The notes: a model not told the origin generated them from the letters alone. A stretch of DNA of 54,142 nucleotides from Bacillota bacterium (GCA_021849745.1 JAJZSN010000006.1:1-54142), one strand, 5' to 3'. Positions 17,062-27,480 are shown, counted from the stretch's first letter. A program made the numbers and translations.

Positions 17062-18564
17062 TTATGCCGAGTTTGCTTGTTTTTTACCCGATAAGCCAAG
17101 GGTCTGCTCTGTTGAAGTATGAATTTCGCGGATAAGCTCTGGGTTTTTCAACAACGAAACGCCATAAGATGGAATCATTTCTTTTAATTTCGGCTCCCAT
17201 GCTTTTATATGTTGCGGGAAGCATTTTTTCATTACCTCAAGCATGATGGAAACGGCGGTAGACGCACCGGGAGAAGCGCCCATTAATGCGGCTATGGAGC
17301 CATCAGCGGCACTAATAACTTCGGTACCAAATTGGAGCATTCCTTTGCTGGCAGCAGTATTTTTGATAATTTGCACACGCTGGCCGGCTACCACCAGATC
17401 CCAATCCTCGCTTTTAGCCTTCGGGATAAAATCCCGTAAAGCTTCCATACGCTCTTCTTTCGATAACATAACTTGATTAATCAGGTATTTTGTCAATGAA
17501 AAGTTTTTCACCCCTGACGCCGACAAGGTTGCAAGGTTGTGGGTTTTTACTGAAGTTAATAAATCGAACACTGAACCGGATTTTAGAAATTTTGGTGAGA
17601 AGCCGGCAAAGGGTCCAAAGAACAACGATTCTTTGTTATCGATAGACCTTGTGTCAAGATGGGGAACAGACATTGGAGGAGCACCAACCGGAGCTTGGCC
17701 GTATACTTTTGCATTATGCTGCGCTACAATATCGGGTTTCTCACAAACCAAAAACATCCCACTTACCGGAAATCCGCCATAACCTTTTCCTTCAGGAATA
17801 CCTGATTTTTGTAGCAAAGGCAGACTTCCTCCCCCGCTGCCAATAAAGACGAACTTTGCAGTATGGCGTTGGACGACACCGCTATCGAGATTCCGCACTT
17901 TCAATTCCCACGCGCCGTCTCTAGTACGTTTAAGATCATCAACATTATGTTTGAATTTTATATCGACGTTTTTACTCTTTAAGTGATCAAACAATATACG
18001 GGTTAAAGCGCCAAAGTTGACATCAGTTCCAGATTCAATTCTTGTAGCCGCTATAGGTTTATTCAATTTCCGGTCTCTCATCATCAGGGGAATCCATTCT
18101 ATCAGTTTTCCCGGATTATCGGAAAAATCCATCCCTTGAAACAGGGGATTGTTAGACAGCGCTTCAAAACGTTTTTTTAAGAAGGTTACATTTTGTTCCC
18201 CTTGTACAAAACTCATATGAGGCACCGGCACGATAAAGTCCTGCGGATTACGTATCAGATTGCTATTTACAAGATAAGACCAAAACTGCATTGAAACCCG
18301 ATACTCTTCATTAACTTTTATAGCTTTGCTAACATCGATGGATCCGTCAGGTTGTTGGACGGTGTAGTTAAGCTCGCACAGTGAAGCATGCCCTGTTCCC
18401 GCATTATTCCATTCGTTAGAGCTTTCCTCTCCTGCCTTTTCGCACCTCTCAAACACAGTAATTTCCCAGTCCGGTACTAATTCTTTCAGCAGTGCACCCA
18501 GAGTAGCACTCATGATTCCGGCACCAATTAAGACAACGTCTGTTTTAATTTGTCTGTGGCTCAT
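17062..18564 (-). CDS. mqo: Malate:quinone oxidoreductase
   Basis: FAD-dependent peripheral membrane enzyme oxidising L-malate to oxaloacetate and reducing menaquinone. The 500-residue protein has the N-terminal FAD-binding motif [15 protein letters not shown], then the Mqo signatures [19 protein letters not shown] and [20 protein letters not shown], and the C-terminal [20 protein letters not shown]. The in-frame ATG three codons upstream lies on the ribosome site (AAGGATGG), so 18564 is preferred. It is flanked by two CuAO-type cytochrome genes on the same strand but has its own terminator. Mqo is common in aerobic Firmicutes; in an anaerobe-like setting it suggests respiration of malate with a menaquinone-linked acceptor, or acquisition by transfer. 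Confidence 0.95.
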   Translation of the reverse strand: MSHRQIKTDVVLIGAGIMSATLGALLKELVPDWEITVFERCEKAGEESSNEWNNAGTGHASLCELNYTVQQPDGSIDVSKAIKVNEEYRVSMQFWSYLVNSNLIRNPQDFIVPVPHMSFVQGEQNVTFLKKRFEALSNNPLFQGMDFSDNPGKLIEWIPLMMRDRKLNKPIAATRIESGTDVNFGALTRILFDHLKSKNVDIKFKHNVDDLKRTRDGAWELKVRNLDSGVVQRHTAKFVFIGSGGGSLPLLQKSGIPEGKGYGGFPVSGMFLVCEKPDIVAQHNAKVYGQAPVGAPPMSVPHLDTRSIDNKESLFFGPFAGFSPKFLKSGSVFDLLTSVKTHNLATLSASGVKNFSLTKYLINQVMLSKEERMEALRDFIPKAKSEDWDLVVAGQRVQIIKNTAASKGMLQFGTEVISAADGSIAALMGASPGASTAVSIMLEVMKKCFPQHIKAWEPKLKEMIPSYGVSLLKNPELIREIHTSTEQTLGLSGKKQANSA

Positions 18565-18763
18565 TTTTACCATCCTTATACCCTATAATTTCACTATTAA
18601 TAGATTAAAGTATTCATTCTTTACTATTATACGATAGTTATATACTATTTAAAAGATGGTAAATTACGCGATTTTACCGATAAATGAGGCGACAGGTATC
18701 GTAAATACCTGCCACCCCAACATTTGACAAAGCACTATTGATTATAGTACAAAAGATTAGCCC

Positions 18764-19814
18764 TTATTTCTCCCACGGCCATTTTCCATCAGCACGCCAT
18801 TCTTCCTTAGGGACACCTTGGCCGTAAGGTTTAGCGGTATGAGGATTGATGGCTCCCGGTTTGCCTTTTTTTGTCACGAAATTAGCATTTTTGTGACAAT
18901 CATTACAAACTGTAGCAACACCAGTAGTAGTGTTAAATTCGCCTTTTAACATCCTCCCGAAAGGTCTGCCCGGTTTGTTATCATGCAGGTCATGACAGGT
19001 AGAACAAATTATAGAATCAGTTTTCGTATAGTGAGCACTGATTTTGAATTCGTACCAATTCATACGGCCGAAAGGATCATTTATAGCCCCATTACCATAG
19101 AAATGAGTGTTTTTAGACAGTGGTTGATCGGTACCCCAAGTTGGTCTCTTAAGACGATCAACACCTTGGTTATTCTCCGGCTTTACTAATTCTACAAGGG
19201 ACTGCCCAGGTACAAAATCAGGAATATCATGTCTGGCAAAAGTTCCTGGTACGATTGAGTACCATAGACCATGACATCTGCCGCAAATATCAATTTGTTG
19301 ATCCTGGGTCAGCTTAGCAGGATTTATGGTTGTTCCCCCCGATTTATGACCACCGGATCCACTGGGCCCATGGCAGGCTTCACAGCCGATTCTCAAGTCA
19401 CCCATATAGGGGTTTAAATCAAAGGGGGTTGGAGAGTTTTTATAACTGCCACCCTTATAAGCAGTGTCTAAACCTGTAGGATCAAAGCCAGTTACGTGGC
19501 AGCCTATGCAAGAACCTTCCCAAACTCTTTCATCAAGTCTGGATCTCGACCGTTTTATTAGTTGGATTCCAACCTACCTTTGCACCCAAATTCTCAGCAT
19601 ATTGCCTTAAAGCCCGAAAACTAACAGTTACCTTTTCAACCTTTGGTTCACCCGAAAGCGCATTCCCCCTCCTTGCAACTAGTAATGTCCAGGCATTAAT
19701 TTTCACCTTTCTTTTCTGCGCAGTCAGCTTAGGGACTGAAAAGATGCCCTTGTGAATATTGTAGCAAATACAAATAGGGGTAACAAGATGTCGAAATAAA
19801 CCGAAAAAAGCCAC
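18764..19814 (-). pseudogene. CuAO-domain multihaem cytochrome c, broken
   Basis: The 3' part (18764 to about 19575) is one open frame without a start codon. It holds five CXXCH sites: CIGCH in RVWEGSCIGCHVTGFDP, then CEACH, CGRCH, CSTCH and CNDCH, and ends EEWRADGKWPWEK. The 5' part lies in another frame: 19533-19814 encodes the end of a CuAO-like domain (VSFRALRQYAENLGAKVGWN, then PTNKTVEIQT) and stops there. The joint has lost the linker and probably one or more haem sites, and the CuAO part has no recognisable signal peptide. The gene is therefore a deletion/frameshift remnant of a paralogue of the intact cytochrome at 15564-16784. An assembly gap could look the same. Confidence 0.8.
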
Positions 19815-19906
19815 TTTTACTATTACCTATGTCATATGATAATTGTCATAGTGCATAATCGTATTCATCATTATCGATGTAGCGGGTCAAACAGATAATA
19901 TTATAT

Positions 19907-22879
19907 CTAGCTTACATGCAACATTTCAAAAACCCGGTTAACTATTGCATTGGCGACAAGATTTTTTATTTCCTCATCATCAATAAGTTTTTCGCAAACA
20001 CTTTTTGCTTCAGGTTCGCCAAACAACATTCTGTCAAGAATTGACCCGTATACTTTTTCTCTGATTCCATCACGAAAAACGTCACGACTGTTATTTTCCG
20101 CCATCATTAAGGTATCTTCGGATGAAGCAATGTCATTGATAATTTCTTCAACACTTTCCTTGGCTGCACTTAGAGCCTCAGGCAGGAAAACAGCCGCATA
20201 TTTTTCATTAAGTCTTTCTATAATTTCATCCAACGGGTTTTTCACTTTTGTTTTTACCCCGGCGTTAAACCCCAGACCTTCAAGTTCTCCTCTACTTTCC
20301 CTGAGCGAGATGTCCTTCTGGTCAAAGCTTTTCTCAACATTATATACATCAAGTCTGACGAATTCGGCAGGATCAAAATCTTCAGGGGTCTCATCATCTC
20401 CAATATATTTAACCAGAGCATTCAGGAATTCGGCTGTTTTTTCACATTCTAAAATTCCCCGGCCGTAGGCATTAAACAAGAAGATGTACATCTCACTGAA
20501 TTTTTTGGCGCGGGATTTAAATAGTTTAATTTCCTCATTGCCTTCCAGGGTTTTGACTTTGTCAGCCACCCGGCGAAGGATAAAGGTTATCCGGGGTCCG
20601 GCCTTTTTATCACCATAATTCAGAAGCTGGCAGACCTCGTCAACGTCCTTCTGTGTATAGACATTGTAACTGTCAAGCTCCGCTTTTTTAACGAAAATTT
20701 CATCAGGGTCAAGGACTTCCTGTATGTAGGTATCTTCGTAAAACCTGGCAAAAGCCTCCTGAATTACTTCCGGCGGATTGACAAAGTCCAGTACGAAGGT
20801 GTTTCTCTTGCCCTTTGCCGCCCGGTTTAAACGGGACAAGGTTTGTACCGCCTTTACATCCTTTAAGGTTTTGTCAACGTACATTACACAGAGTTTCGGT
20901 TCGTCAAAACCGGTCTGAAACTTATCTGCAACAATCATTATCCTGTTGTCATCTTTCTTAAATTCCTTGCGGGTTTTAGCCTCACTGAAACCGTTCAATT
21001 CACTCTCCGTATGCCCGTCAATTTCCCCTGTAAAGGCAACAAGAACCCCCAGACTGTAGCCCTTCTTCTCAATGATCTCCCTTATTTTCTTATAGTACCT
21101 TACGGCATGGCGTCGGGAAGGCGAAACCACCATGGCTTTAGCCAAACCCTTCATCCAGTGACGGCGGTATCTCCAAAAATCCTCTATGATTATATCACTT
21201 TTAGCTTCAATTACAGTATCATCCAGGCTCACATAGTTCATTATTTTTCCTGCGGCCCTGCCTGCATCAAGCTCAGGGGAATCTTCTACCAGCTTGCTGA
21301 TTTTGAAATACTGCTTATAGCTGGTGTAGCTCTTGAGGACATTGAGAATAAAACCTTCTTCAATAGCCTGTTTCATAGAATAAAGATGAAAAGGTTCCTT
21401 TCCCGGTTCATTCTCCCTGGGCTTGCCAAACATCTCCAGGGTTTTTTGTTTGGGTGTGGCCGTAAAGGCAAAAAAGCTGATATTATTGGTGGTTAGCCGT
21501 TCGAGAGTACGGTTTACCCTATCCTGGCCGTCATCACTTTCCTCCAAAGCCGTATCCTCTGCTATTGCTCCCTCCAGGGTAGTACTGGCCAGGGTCCTCC
21601 CTACTGCCGCCATGGTCTTCCCTGAAGTAGAAGAATGGGCCTCATCTATAATTACTGCGTATTTCTTGTCAGGCTTTTTAGAGAACTGCTCCAGGACAAA
21701 GGGGAACTTCTGCAGGGTGGTAACAACAATCTTGTCTCCAGATTCCAGTTCCTTTAGAAGCTGCTGTGAGTTTTCATCTATTCTGGCCACTGTGCCTTTT
21801 TGAGTTTCCAGCTGAGCCACAGCTTCCTGAAGTTGTTTATCAATAACATTCCTGTCACTAATTACTACAACAGAATTAATATCAGGTTTGTTAAGCAGAC
21901 GAAAAGCCAGCCAACCAATGGTTTTTGTCTTTCCCGACCCCGCACTGTGCTGTATCAGGTAACGGTGGCCAATACCGTTTTTATCGTAATGCTCTTCCAC
22001 CTTATTGACACAGTCAAATTGGTGATAACGGGGGAATATCACTGTTTTGTCCAAAACGGCCCCTGTATCCTCATCTTTGGTGAGTTCAACAAACATAAAA
22101 TCCCTGAGGATCCGCAGCAGGGTATCTTTGGCCAGCACTTCCTCCCACAGGTAACAGGTACTGTAATCACCATATTCCGGCAGCGGATTGCCGGCACCGT
22201 TTTTGTAACCCTTGTTAAAGGGAAGAAAAATTGTGTTTTTACTGTTGAGTTTGGTGGTCATATATACTTCGTCTTCATCCATGGAGAAAAAGACCAGGGT
22301 GCGCTTATTAAACTTAAATACCAGTTCCTCAGGATTCCGCCTGTTCCTGAACTGCTCTGTCCCTTCATAAACAGCCCTTTGTCCGGCAGTCTTTTTCTTG
22401 AGTTCGATCATGATGATAGGTATGCCATTAAGGAAGACGGCCAGGTCCACCCGGTGGCTGTCCTCCTTTTCTTCATAGGCAAACTCTTCGGTTACGGAAA
22501 AAACATTTTTGCGGTAGTTGTCCCAGTGTTCGTTGTACCCAAACTGGTTAGGCTTAAAGTAAACCAGCCTGAAAGTGGCCCCGCTGATATAGTCGTCATA
22601 ACCTTTGCGCAGGGTTTCCATGAGCCCTCTCTGTTCTATGCGTTTATGGAGACGGGCGCTGAGCTCTTCCTCCCAGGCATTTCCGTAAGTTTTGCGAAAC
22701 TTTTCAAGCTGCTTGGGCTGGGTTGCGTCAAGGAAGGCAACAAGCTTTGCTGTATCAAAGGCATATTTGTAGTTGTAATCAGACATACGACCTTTTTGAT
22801 AGCCGCCGTCTTCTTTGCTAAGCAGATACTCCAGAATATGCTTCTGAAATGGCCTTTCGTGTAAGGGGTTTTCAGACAT
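19907..22879 (-). CDS. hsdR: Type I restriction enzyme R subunit
   Basis: Motor and nuclease subunit of a type I restriction-modification complex; translocates DNA with ATP and cuts at distance when HsdS/HsdM report an unmethylated site. In the 990-residue protein the nuclease centre is seen as RVDLAVFLNGIP followed by MIELKKK (Asp145, Glu159, Lys161). The helicase part has Walker A SAGSGKT (about 312-318), IIDEAHSS, FTATPKQKT and RLNRAAKGKR. A GTG three codons upstream is part of the ribosome site GGAGGTG; the ATG at 22879 is used. It is the last gene of the Fic-hsdM-hsdS-hsdR operon, 31 bp after hsdS. All catalytic motifs look intact. Confidence 0.95.
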   Translation of the reverse strand: MSENPLHERPFQKHILEYLLSKEDGGYQKGRMSDYNYKYAFDTAKLVAFLDATQPKQLEKFRKTYGNAWEEELSARLHKRIEQRGLMETLRKGYDDYISGATFRLVYFKPNQFGYNEHWDNYRKNVFSVTEEFAYEEKEDSHRVDLAVFLNGIPIIMIELKKKTAGQRAVYEGTEQFRNRRNPEELVFKFNKRTLVFFSMDEDEVYMTTKLNSKNTIFLPFNKGYKNGAGNPLPEYGDYSTCYLWEEVLAKDTLLRILRDFMFVELTKDEDTGAVLDKTVIFPRYHQFDCVNKVEEHYDKNGIGHRYLIQHSAGSGKTKTIGWLAFRLLNKPDINSVVVISDRNVIDKQLQEAVAQLETQKGTVARIDENSQQLLKELESGDKIVVTTLQKFPFVLEQFSKKPDKKYAVIIDEAHSSTSGKTMAAVGRTLASTTLEGAIAEDTALEESDDGQDRVNRTLERLTTNNISFFAFTATPKQKTLEMFGKPRENEPGKEPFHLYSMKQAIEEGFILNVLKSYTSYKQYFKISKLVEDSPELDAGRAAGKIMNYVSLDDTVIEAKSDIIIEDFWRYRRHWMKGLAKAMVVSPSRRHAVRYYKKIREIIEKKGYSLGVLVAFTGEIDGHTESELNGFSEAKTRKEFKKDDNRIMIVADKFQTGFDEPKLCVMYVDKTLKDVKAVQTLSRLNRAAKGKRNTFVLDFVNPPEVIQEAFARFYEDTYIQEVLDPDEIFVKKAELDSYNVYTQKDVDEVCQLLNYGDKKAGPRITFILRRVADKVKTLEGNEEIKLFKSRAKKFSEMYIFLFNAYGRGILECEKTAEFLNALVKYIGDDETPEDFDPAEFVRLDVYNVEKSFDQKDISLRESRGELEGLGFNAGVKTKVKNPLDEIIERLNEKYAAVFLPEALSAAKESVEEIINDIASSEDTLMMAENNSRDVFRDGIREKVYGSILDRMLFGEPEAKSVCEKLIDDEEIKNLVANAIVNRVFEMLHVS

Positions 22880-22910
22880 GGGAATCACCTCCGCAAAAAT
22901 GAAACCGATT

Positions 22911-24185
22911 TTATGAAATCTTTATTTTTCCTGTTACCGCTTCGTAAATAAGGGATTGGCGGTACTCTTTGAGTTTGGTTATCTGTTCAAACAAACTTTT
23001 TATAGATGCATCGGTATTGATATTGATATTAGAAATATAGTCAATTAACTTTTGCTGTTCGGAAATACTCGGTAGCACTATAGCTATTTCTCTTAAGGTC
23101 TGGTTGTTTAAGATAGGCAGCGTTGTAAAACTAGCCATATTTTTAATTGCTTCTGATTTTACAAAAAGCCAGTACAACAAAAACTCTGGAAGTATCTTTT
23201 CTTTCTTACATATAAGCCCAGTTAGTTGTTGATTAAAAGAACTTCCTTTTGTAATTAATGCAACTTTTCCTAAAGTTGCTCCTATACCAACAATAACAAC
23301 GGTATCAGTTGGAAACAGCCTCGCTTGCCCATCCAAAATAGCTTTAATATCTAGCTTTCGTTTTGATTCTTTAATTTTAAGTCCTTCTGTCAAATCAGCA
23401 GGAGTCAACCAGTTTATATTTCCATCAAAATAATCTTCACGTTGCGTAGTAGGGGTAGTGCCAGTAATAATTTCCTTAGTGAGATGCTTAATCTTTATTA
23501 CTCTCCATTTTTTGGGCACTTCACCAATCCACTCAATTCCACTGTCCTTCATCGGAACATTTTTGTCAAGTCCTTTTGTTACAGCTTCACTTATTACCGC
23601 TTGGCGCTGCTGTTGGAGAAGGTCTAGTTGTTTTTGTTTGGCGTTGATAATCGAGTCAATCTTTTCCACTCTGCAATCCAAATATTTTGCGATTGCATAC
23701 TGTTCCGAAACAGGCGGTAAGTACAACAATTGATTACCAATAAAGCCCCAACTGGCACGGGGCATTTTTGCTCCGTATGTTGATGAATCGATTGCTTTTA
23801 GAAAACCATCGGAAAGCATGAGGTAAAAGAGATAGCGATTAGAAATAGTTTTAGGCCGCATCACAAGTAATTCAAAGGTACAGCGACCAGAAAAGTCTGC
23901 AATGACGCACTTTGCTAGATAAGGTCGTAATTTACCGAAAAGCACATCGTTTTTTTCAAAAAGCAAAGCTTCACCTTCAATTTTTGGCTCCTCACCATTT
24001 TCAAATTTAAATCGCCCTGTAAAAGGTTCAACATTCTCTAATCCAACATATTTTCTTATCTCTTCATCTTGGCGGGCTTTATCAGTAACCAAATTAATCT
24101 CATGCTTAAGTTTACTACGGTGCCAATGTTCAGGAACTTCACCAAGCCAATCTATGCCAGTCTGTTTATACCTCTCATACCTCAT
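22911..24185 (-). CDS. hsdS: Type I restriction enzyme specificity subunit
   Basis: DNA-recognition subunit with the two-fold design of HsdS: TRD1 (from YKQTGIDWLGEVPEHW, about 1-150), central helical repeat (VSEQYAIAKYLDCRVEKID, about 158-210), TRD2 (from MKDSGIEWIGEVPKKW, about 211-360) and distal helical repeat (ISEQQKLIDYI to SLIYEAVTGKI). 424 residues is normal. The repeated GI-W-GEVP start of both TRDs and the SEQ-x-I-x-YL repeat allow domain shuffling, but no inverted partial hsdS copies were seen nearby, so no phase variation is predicted. It overlaps hsdM by four bases (ATGA). Confidence 0.94.
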   Translation of the reverse strand: MRYERYKQTGIDWLGEVPEHWHRSKLKHEINLVTDKARQDEEIRKYVGLENVEPFTGRFKFENGEEPKIEGEALLFEKNDVLFGKLRPYLAKCVIADFSGRCTFELLVMRPKTISNRYLFYLMLSDGFLKAIDSSTYGAKMPRASWGFIGNQLLYLPPVSEQYAIAKYLDCRVEKIDSIINAKQKQLDLLQQQRQAVISEAVTKGLDKNVPMKDSGIEWIGEVPKKWRVIKIKHLTKEIITGTTPTTQREDYFDGNINWLTPADLTEGLKIKESKRKLDIKAILDGQARLFPTDTVVIVGIGATLGKVALITKGSSFNQQLTGLICKKEKILPEFLLYWLFVKSEAIKNMASFTTLPILNNQTLREIAIVLPSISEQQKLIDYISNININTDASIKSLFEQITKLKEYRQSLIYEAVTGKIKIS

Positions 24186-26137
24186 CCCCCCAACACCGCC
24201 TTCAGCTTCTCCTGTATTTCTGCTTCCAGGGCCAGGATTTCCTGCTTTATCTCCACCGAGGGGCGGGGCGGTACATATTTATAGAAATGCCGGGTAAAAG
24301 GTATTTCAAAGCCGATATTCTCTTCCTTCGGCTCCACATACCATGCATCAGGTACATGGGGCCTGACTTCACTTTCAAAATACTCACAGACATCTTCTTT
24401 AAGAGGTACAGTCTCGTTATCCCGCAGCTCAGCATCAGGTTCATAGCCGCCATTGGAGCTTTTTACGGGCTCTGCCTCTTGGTCACGCACACCAAAAGTT
24501 TTTACGACCTGTTTAACTACAGCGTTTTTCAGCTTCATGTTTAAGGCTTTAAAGAAGATATCATAGGCCATAAATGTTTTGCCGTAAAGTTCTGTAGAAC
24601 GGGCATCAAGTGCTGCTTTTTCATTCTGATTCATGCCGTTATATGCTGTGCTATCTCTAAACTCAGCTGCTTTTGCATCAGTAACCTCAAAACGCAGGCG
24701 TAAAGGCCGTTCTACTGTTACTGAATAGTAGCCAAAATCGCTATTGTCAAAGGTCTTTGAAAACTCGCCGGGTTCGAACTTTTTATAAAGCTCCACCATA
24801 TGGGCAATATCATTTTCCCCGCCGTTTTCATCAGATCTTAATTCTTTACGTTTGTTACCCAATGACTTTTTCATCTTGCCATAGCATTCCCGGGCGTCAA
24901 TAAGCTGTACCCTGCCCTGGCGTTTGGCACTTTTCCTAGCGGACAGCACCCACACATAGGTATTAATTCCAGTATTATAAAACATAGAATCAGGTAAGGC
25001 GATAATCGCCTCCAAAAGGTCGTGCCGGATAATCCATTTGCGAATATTGGACTCACCGGAGTTGGCTCCTCCCGTAAAAAGGGGGGAACCGTTCATGATG
25101 ATGGCCAGTCGGCCGTTTTCGTCAAGCTTGGAAATCATGTTTTGCAAAAATAATAATTGTCCGTCCGAGGTACGGGGGAGCCCCCCTTTAAAGCGACCGC
25201 CGCCGCTATCAAACTCGCCCTCGACCTCCCGCTTTGAAGTTTTCCAGTCTATACCGAAGGGAGGATTAGTGATCAGCAAATCAAACTTTTTACCGTTAAA
25301 ACCATCCTTTGTTAAAGTATTGCCCAGTACGATGTTATTCGGGTCAAGGCCCAGCATCAAAGCCTCGGCTTTACAAATCGAATAGGATTCAGGATTGACA
25401 TCCTGTCCGCAAAGCTGGATATTGCCTTTAACACGCTCTCCCAGCCTTTCAATGAGCTTCCGCCTGGCTATGGTAAGCATACCGCCAGTACCGCAGCAGC
25501 CATCGTAAATTCGGATAATTTTACCCGTCTTTTCCACTTCCTCTGCATTCTCTGCCAGAAGAAGCTCCACACACAGCTCAATGACTTCACGGGGTGTGTA
25601 ATGATCCCCGGCCTCGGCATTTTCCTTAAACTTCCGGATTATTTCCTCGAAAATATAACCCATACTCATTTCATCTATGGTATCTGAATGAAAGTCTACA
25701 TCCATAAAGCCTTTTACCACCTGAAAAAGCAGGTCATTTTTCACCATGTTGTTAACTTCTTTTTTGAATTCAAGGTTTTGCAGGATGTCCAGGACGTTCT
25801 TTGAAAAACCGTTAACATAAGCGTTAAAGTTAAGGTCGATATTCTGAGGTTCACTAACCACCCTGGCCAGGGTAAAGCCGCTTTTGTTGTAAAAGGGGAT
25901 GCCGGTAGCACGGTAAACCGCCTTCTCGATAACTTCTTCATCTTTTCCTTTAAGGGCCTCCAGTACCCGCTGGATTTCCTCATGCTTTTCCTCAAGTATA
26001 CAGTCAAAGCGGCGAATAATAGCCATAGGTATGATGACATTGCCATACTTATCAGGCGTGTAAGGGCCGCGCAAAAGATCAGCAGTCTTGAAGACCAACC
26101 TGACCTTTTCATTGATGTCAGCCATGTTAATTGCCAC
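24182..26137 (-). CDS. hsdM: Type I restriction enzyme M subunit (N6-adenine methyltransferase)
   Basis: Methylates adenine in the site read by HsdS. The 651-residue protein has the HsdM N-terminal helical domain (about 10-140), then motif I DGCCGTGGM (212-220, with the usual Pro-Ala of DPACGTGG replaced by Gly-Cys) and the catalytic NPPF (291-294), and a C-terminal coiled helix tail. The GTG at 26137 with GGAGG nine bases away fits better than the internal ATG; it overlaps the upstream Fic gene by eleven bases, indicating translational coupling. Length exceeds the roughly 500 residues of many HsdM, due to a longer C-terminal region. Confidence 0.94.
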   Translation of the reverse strand: MAINMADINEKVRLVFKTADLLRGPYTPDKYGNVIIPMAIIRRFDCILEEKHEEIQRVLEALKGKDEEVIEKAVYRATGIPFYNKSGFTLARVVSEPQNIDLNFNAYVNGFSKNVLDILQNLEFKKEVNNMVKNDLLFQVVKGFMDVDFHSDTIDEMSMGYIFEEIIRKFKENAEAGDHYTPREVIELCVELLLAENAEEVEKTGKIIRIYDGCCGTGGMLTIARRKLIERLGERVKGNIQLCGQDVNPESYSICKAEALMLGLDPNNIVLGNTLTKDGFNGKKFDLLITNPPFGIDWKTSKREVEGEFDSGGGRFKGGLPRTSDGQLLFLQNMISKLDENGRLAIIMNGSPLFTGGANSGESNIRKWIIRHDLLEAIIALPDSMFYNTGINTYVWVLSARKSAKRQGRVQLIDARECYGKMKKSLGNKRKELRSDENGGENDIAHMVELYKKFEPGEFSKTFDNSDFGYYSVTVERPLRLRFEVTDAKAAEFRDSTAYNGMNQNEKAALDARSTELYGKTFMAYDIFFKALNMKLKNAVVKQVVKTFGVRDQEAEPVKSSNGGYEPDAELRDNETVPLKEDVCEYFESEVRPHVPDAWYVEPKEENIGFEIPFTRHFYKYVPPRPSVEIKQEILALEAEIQEKLKAVLGG

Positions 26138-27353
26138 TCAATTTTTCCTCCGTTTCAAAGAGCTTTATCAACTCCGTATTCTTGTAAATAACCGTATTGT
26201 TTACTTTTTCACTTTGTAGCAAGCCAATCTTTTCTAAAGCCCGCAGATATAAGGATGCTGTTTCCCGGTGAGCAGGCAACTTGGCGGCTCGTTTTCGCTT
26301 ACCGGCATTTTTGTCAGGTTCCTTGGCCGGGCGTTCTATATCACCCAACCGCTTTTTTCTTTCATCTGTCAGGTCGGATACACGACAGTAGACTTTTTCA
26401 TAAACCAGAGCTATTACTTCTTCAGGAACCTTTTGACTCGTTTTGTGTGAAAGCTGTACAGTATTTTCCCTTACATACTCCTTAAATTGGTTGATGCTGT
26501 TCTCAATTTTTTCGATCATTGCCAAAGTTTTTTGAGCGGTTTCCATGAACCCCCGCAACATAAACGCAACCACGTCTTCGTAGTCGTCGTTAATCCGGGT
26601 GCTTTGCAATAGTTCATAATATTTGACCCTGTATTGCAGCAGGTATGAACTGACATACAGCACCGGGTGGAGCAGCATTCCCTTCTGGCACATAAATAAA
26701 ATGTTCAGAATGCGGCCGGTCCGGCCATTGCCGTCATAAAAGGGATGAATGCATTCAAACTGATAATGGGCCAAGGCAATTTTTATCAGCGGATGATACG
26801 GGTGCAAGTCATCAAAGTAAACATACTCTAGCATATCCACCAATAATTTGTATAGCAATTCTTCTCCGTGAGGCGGTGTGTAGAGCACTTCTTTGTTACC
26901 GGCGGAGTCAATTTTTGAAATAGTTGTGTATCTGACCGGCGTAGAAGAGTCGTTTTTCCTAAGACCCACGGCCGATCCTGTGAGCTTAGTATTTATGCGA
27001 ATTAGATCTCCAATGGAAAATACGCCTTTTTCTTTGATTACTTTAAAGCCCTCAAACAAGGCATTTTTATAGTTTAGGACTTCCTTAATACCCTTTTCAT
27101 CGTCCAAAACAATACCCTTAAACAATTCGTCGTTTGTAGTAACAATGTTTTCAATCCGGCTGCTGGCCTTAGACTCCTGGAGAAGTAAACTATCCAGTAA
27201 AACATAGGGATTGGGCAATTTTTTAAGTTCGTGATTTAAGACCGCAATGGCTTCCTGAGCATCAGCCGCTAACTTTACCAGATAAATGGTTTCAACGTTG
27301 CCAATATCTTTAAGTAGTTTTAGTTCATTGTACGGTACTAAATTATTAGGCAT
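26127..27353 (-). CDS. Fic-domain protein with N-terminal inhibitory helix, in type I RM operon
   Basis: Likely AMP-transferase (or de-AMPylase). The 408-residue protein carries the Fic/DOC N-terminal domain (LLLQESKASSRIENI), the catalytic HPFYDGNGRTGR loop (about 203-214) and a C-terminal winged-helix-like part (ASLYLRALEKIGLLQSEKV). SSRIEN matches the inhibitory (S/T)xxxE(G/N) motif with slightly different spacing, so activity is probably self-restrained. The GTG three codons upstream lies on the ribosome site GGAAGGTG; ATG 27353 is used. First gene of the operon, just behind a strong promoter, so it is made together with HsdM, HsdS and HsdR. Its target is unknown; HsdM/R or host translation factors are possibilities only. 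Confidence 0.92.
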   Translation of the reverse strand: MPNNLVPYNELKLLKDIGNVETIYLVKLAADAQEAIAVLNHELKKLPNPYVLLDSLLLQESKASSRIENIVTTNDELFKGIVLDDEKGIKEVLNYKNALFEGFKVIKEKGVFSIGDLIRINTKLTGSAVGLRKNDSSTPVRYTTISKIDSAGNKEVLYTPPHGEELLYKLLVDMLEYVYFDDLHPYHPLIKIALAHYQFECIHPFYDGNGRTGRILNILFMCQKGMLLHPVLYVSSYLLQYRVKYYELLQSTRINDDYEDVVAFMLRGFMETAQKTLAMIEKIENSINQFKEYVRENTVQLSHKTSQKVPEEVIALVYEKVYCRVSDLTDERKKRLGDIERPAKEPDKNAGKRKRAAKLPAHRETASLYLRALEKIGLLQSEKVNNTVIYKNTELIKLFETEEKLSGN

Positions 27354-27450
27354 TCCATTCACCTTCCATATCCGGGATAAGGGTAAAAGCAGGACGAGTC
27401 TGTTTTTACCCTTAATTGCTGCTTAGCCACCGTTTTGCCTTTCTTGGAAC

Positions 27451-27480
27451 ATAATACCATGATTTTATCACTATTGTCAA
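27451..27480 (-). promoter_or_regulatory. Sigma-A promoter of the fic-hsdMSR operon
   Basis: TTGACA (27475-27480) and TATTAT (27451-27456) on the minus strand, 18-bp spacer, about 100 bp upstream of the Fic start. Confidence 0.8.

Noticed and set aside
18694..18712. Hairpin CAGGTAT/ATACCTG after the broken cytochrome
   Set aside because: Seven pairs and no T-run; too weak to call a terminator.
21800..22864. 354-codon plus-strand frame
   Set aside because: Lies entirely antisense to hsdR, whose motifs are clear; composition reflects the opposite strand.
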